Made by a program: the position numbers and the translations under genes | Shown: positions 63,881 to 64,000 of the stretch, piece after piece | Layout of the letters: every line of letters begins with the position of its first letter | How positions within the stretch are numbered: position 1 is the first letter of the stretch | The notes under the pieces: generated by a model | Told to the model about the DNA's origin: nothing | Databases searched by the model: none | The model's input: only the letters and a program-made list of their open reading frames with translations | Origin: Moorena producens 3L | GTDB lineage: Bacteria; Cyanobacteriota; Cyanobacteriia; Cyanobacteriales; Coleofasciculaceae | DNA length: 64,000 bases | Reading direction: 5' to 3' | Assembly (NCBI RefSeq): GCF_000211815.1 | Contig: NZ_GL890953.1 | Location: 37,864 to 101,863 of the forward strand

Positions 63881-64000
63881 TGAAAATAAACCCGGGAGAA
63901 TTTAATATTGATAGATTAATGATAAGTGAAAGTATGGATAAAAGTCCTTGGCCATAGGCCACGCTAGGCCGTGTTTTCAAAGTTTTCCGCAAGATTTAGA

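Overview
The window reads as chromosome of a filamentous, mobile-element-rich cyanobacterium. Direct support: cytochrome c-550 genes of photosystem II (psbV and a psbV2-like gene), xisH/xisI, many HIP1 octamers (GCGATCGC), abundant heptanucleotide tandem repeats between genes, DUF29, Uma2 and PIN families typical of cyanobacteria, and cyanobacterial-type ilvB, accD, leuB and pilD. A Moorena-like genome would fit, but the sequence alone does not fix the genus.

Region 1 (about 0.8-35 kb) is a large surface-glycan cluster on the + strand: two nucleotide-sugar epimerases, an MsbA-type ABC exporter, a PhyH-type dioxygenase, several sugar methyltransferases, a CMP-nonulosonate module (NeuA-like cytidylyltransferase, a fused CBS-NeuB-SAF-TIM-barrel synthase, and a possible GT42/MAF-like transferase), about ten glycosyltransferases, two hexapeptide acyltransferases, an SGNH hydrolase, an acyltransferase-3 protein, an O-antigen-polymerase-like membrane protein and a YdcF-type protein. 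NeuA/NeuB point to a sialic-acid-like (nonulosonate) sugar. Several genes are broken: frameshifts in homopolymer runs (T9, A7, C8), in-frame TAA codons, a decayed IS630 element, and a second ABC exporter copy of which only the 3' end remains, itself carrying a 127-bp miniature element.

Region 2 (35-43.3 kb) is an accessory island of toxin-antitoxin and nuclease-like genes: a HicB-like protein, xisH/xisI, an orphan Phd-type antitoxin, a DUF2281/VapC pair, three Uma2 genes in an A-B-A' arrangement, DUF29 and a peptidoglycan-binding protein, separated by dense repeats.

Region 3 (43.5-64 kb) is mostly housekeeping: nnr (NAD(P)HX repair), a SPOR protein, a sugar-binding lipoprotein, psbV2/psbV, accD, pilD, leuB, an ABC-2-type exporter, a decayed TnpB gene, a small-protein/HNH pair, ilvB with a zinc-ribbon tail and a 51-nt perfect palindrome just upstream, the signal recognition particle RNA, and a His-rich lipoprotein.

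The intergenic DNA is unusual throughout. Most tandem repeats have a 7-bp period whatever their sequence, some of them sit inside miniature TA-flanked elements, and several palindrome families recur near gene starts. No CRISPR array, rRNA or tRNA was recognised.
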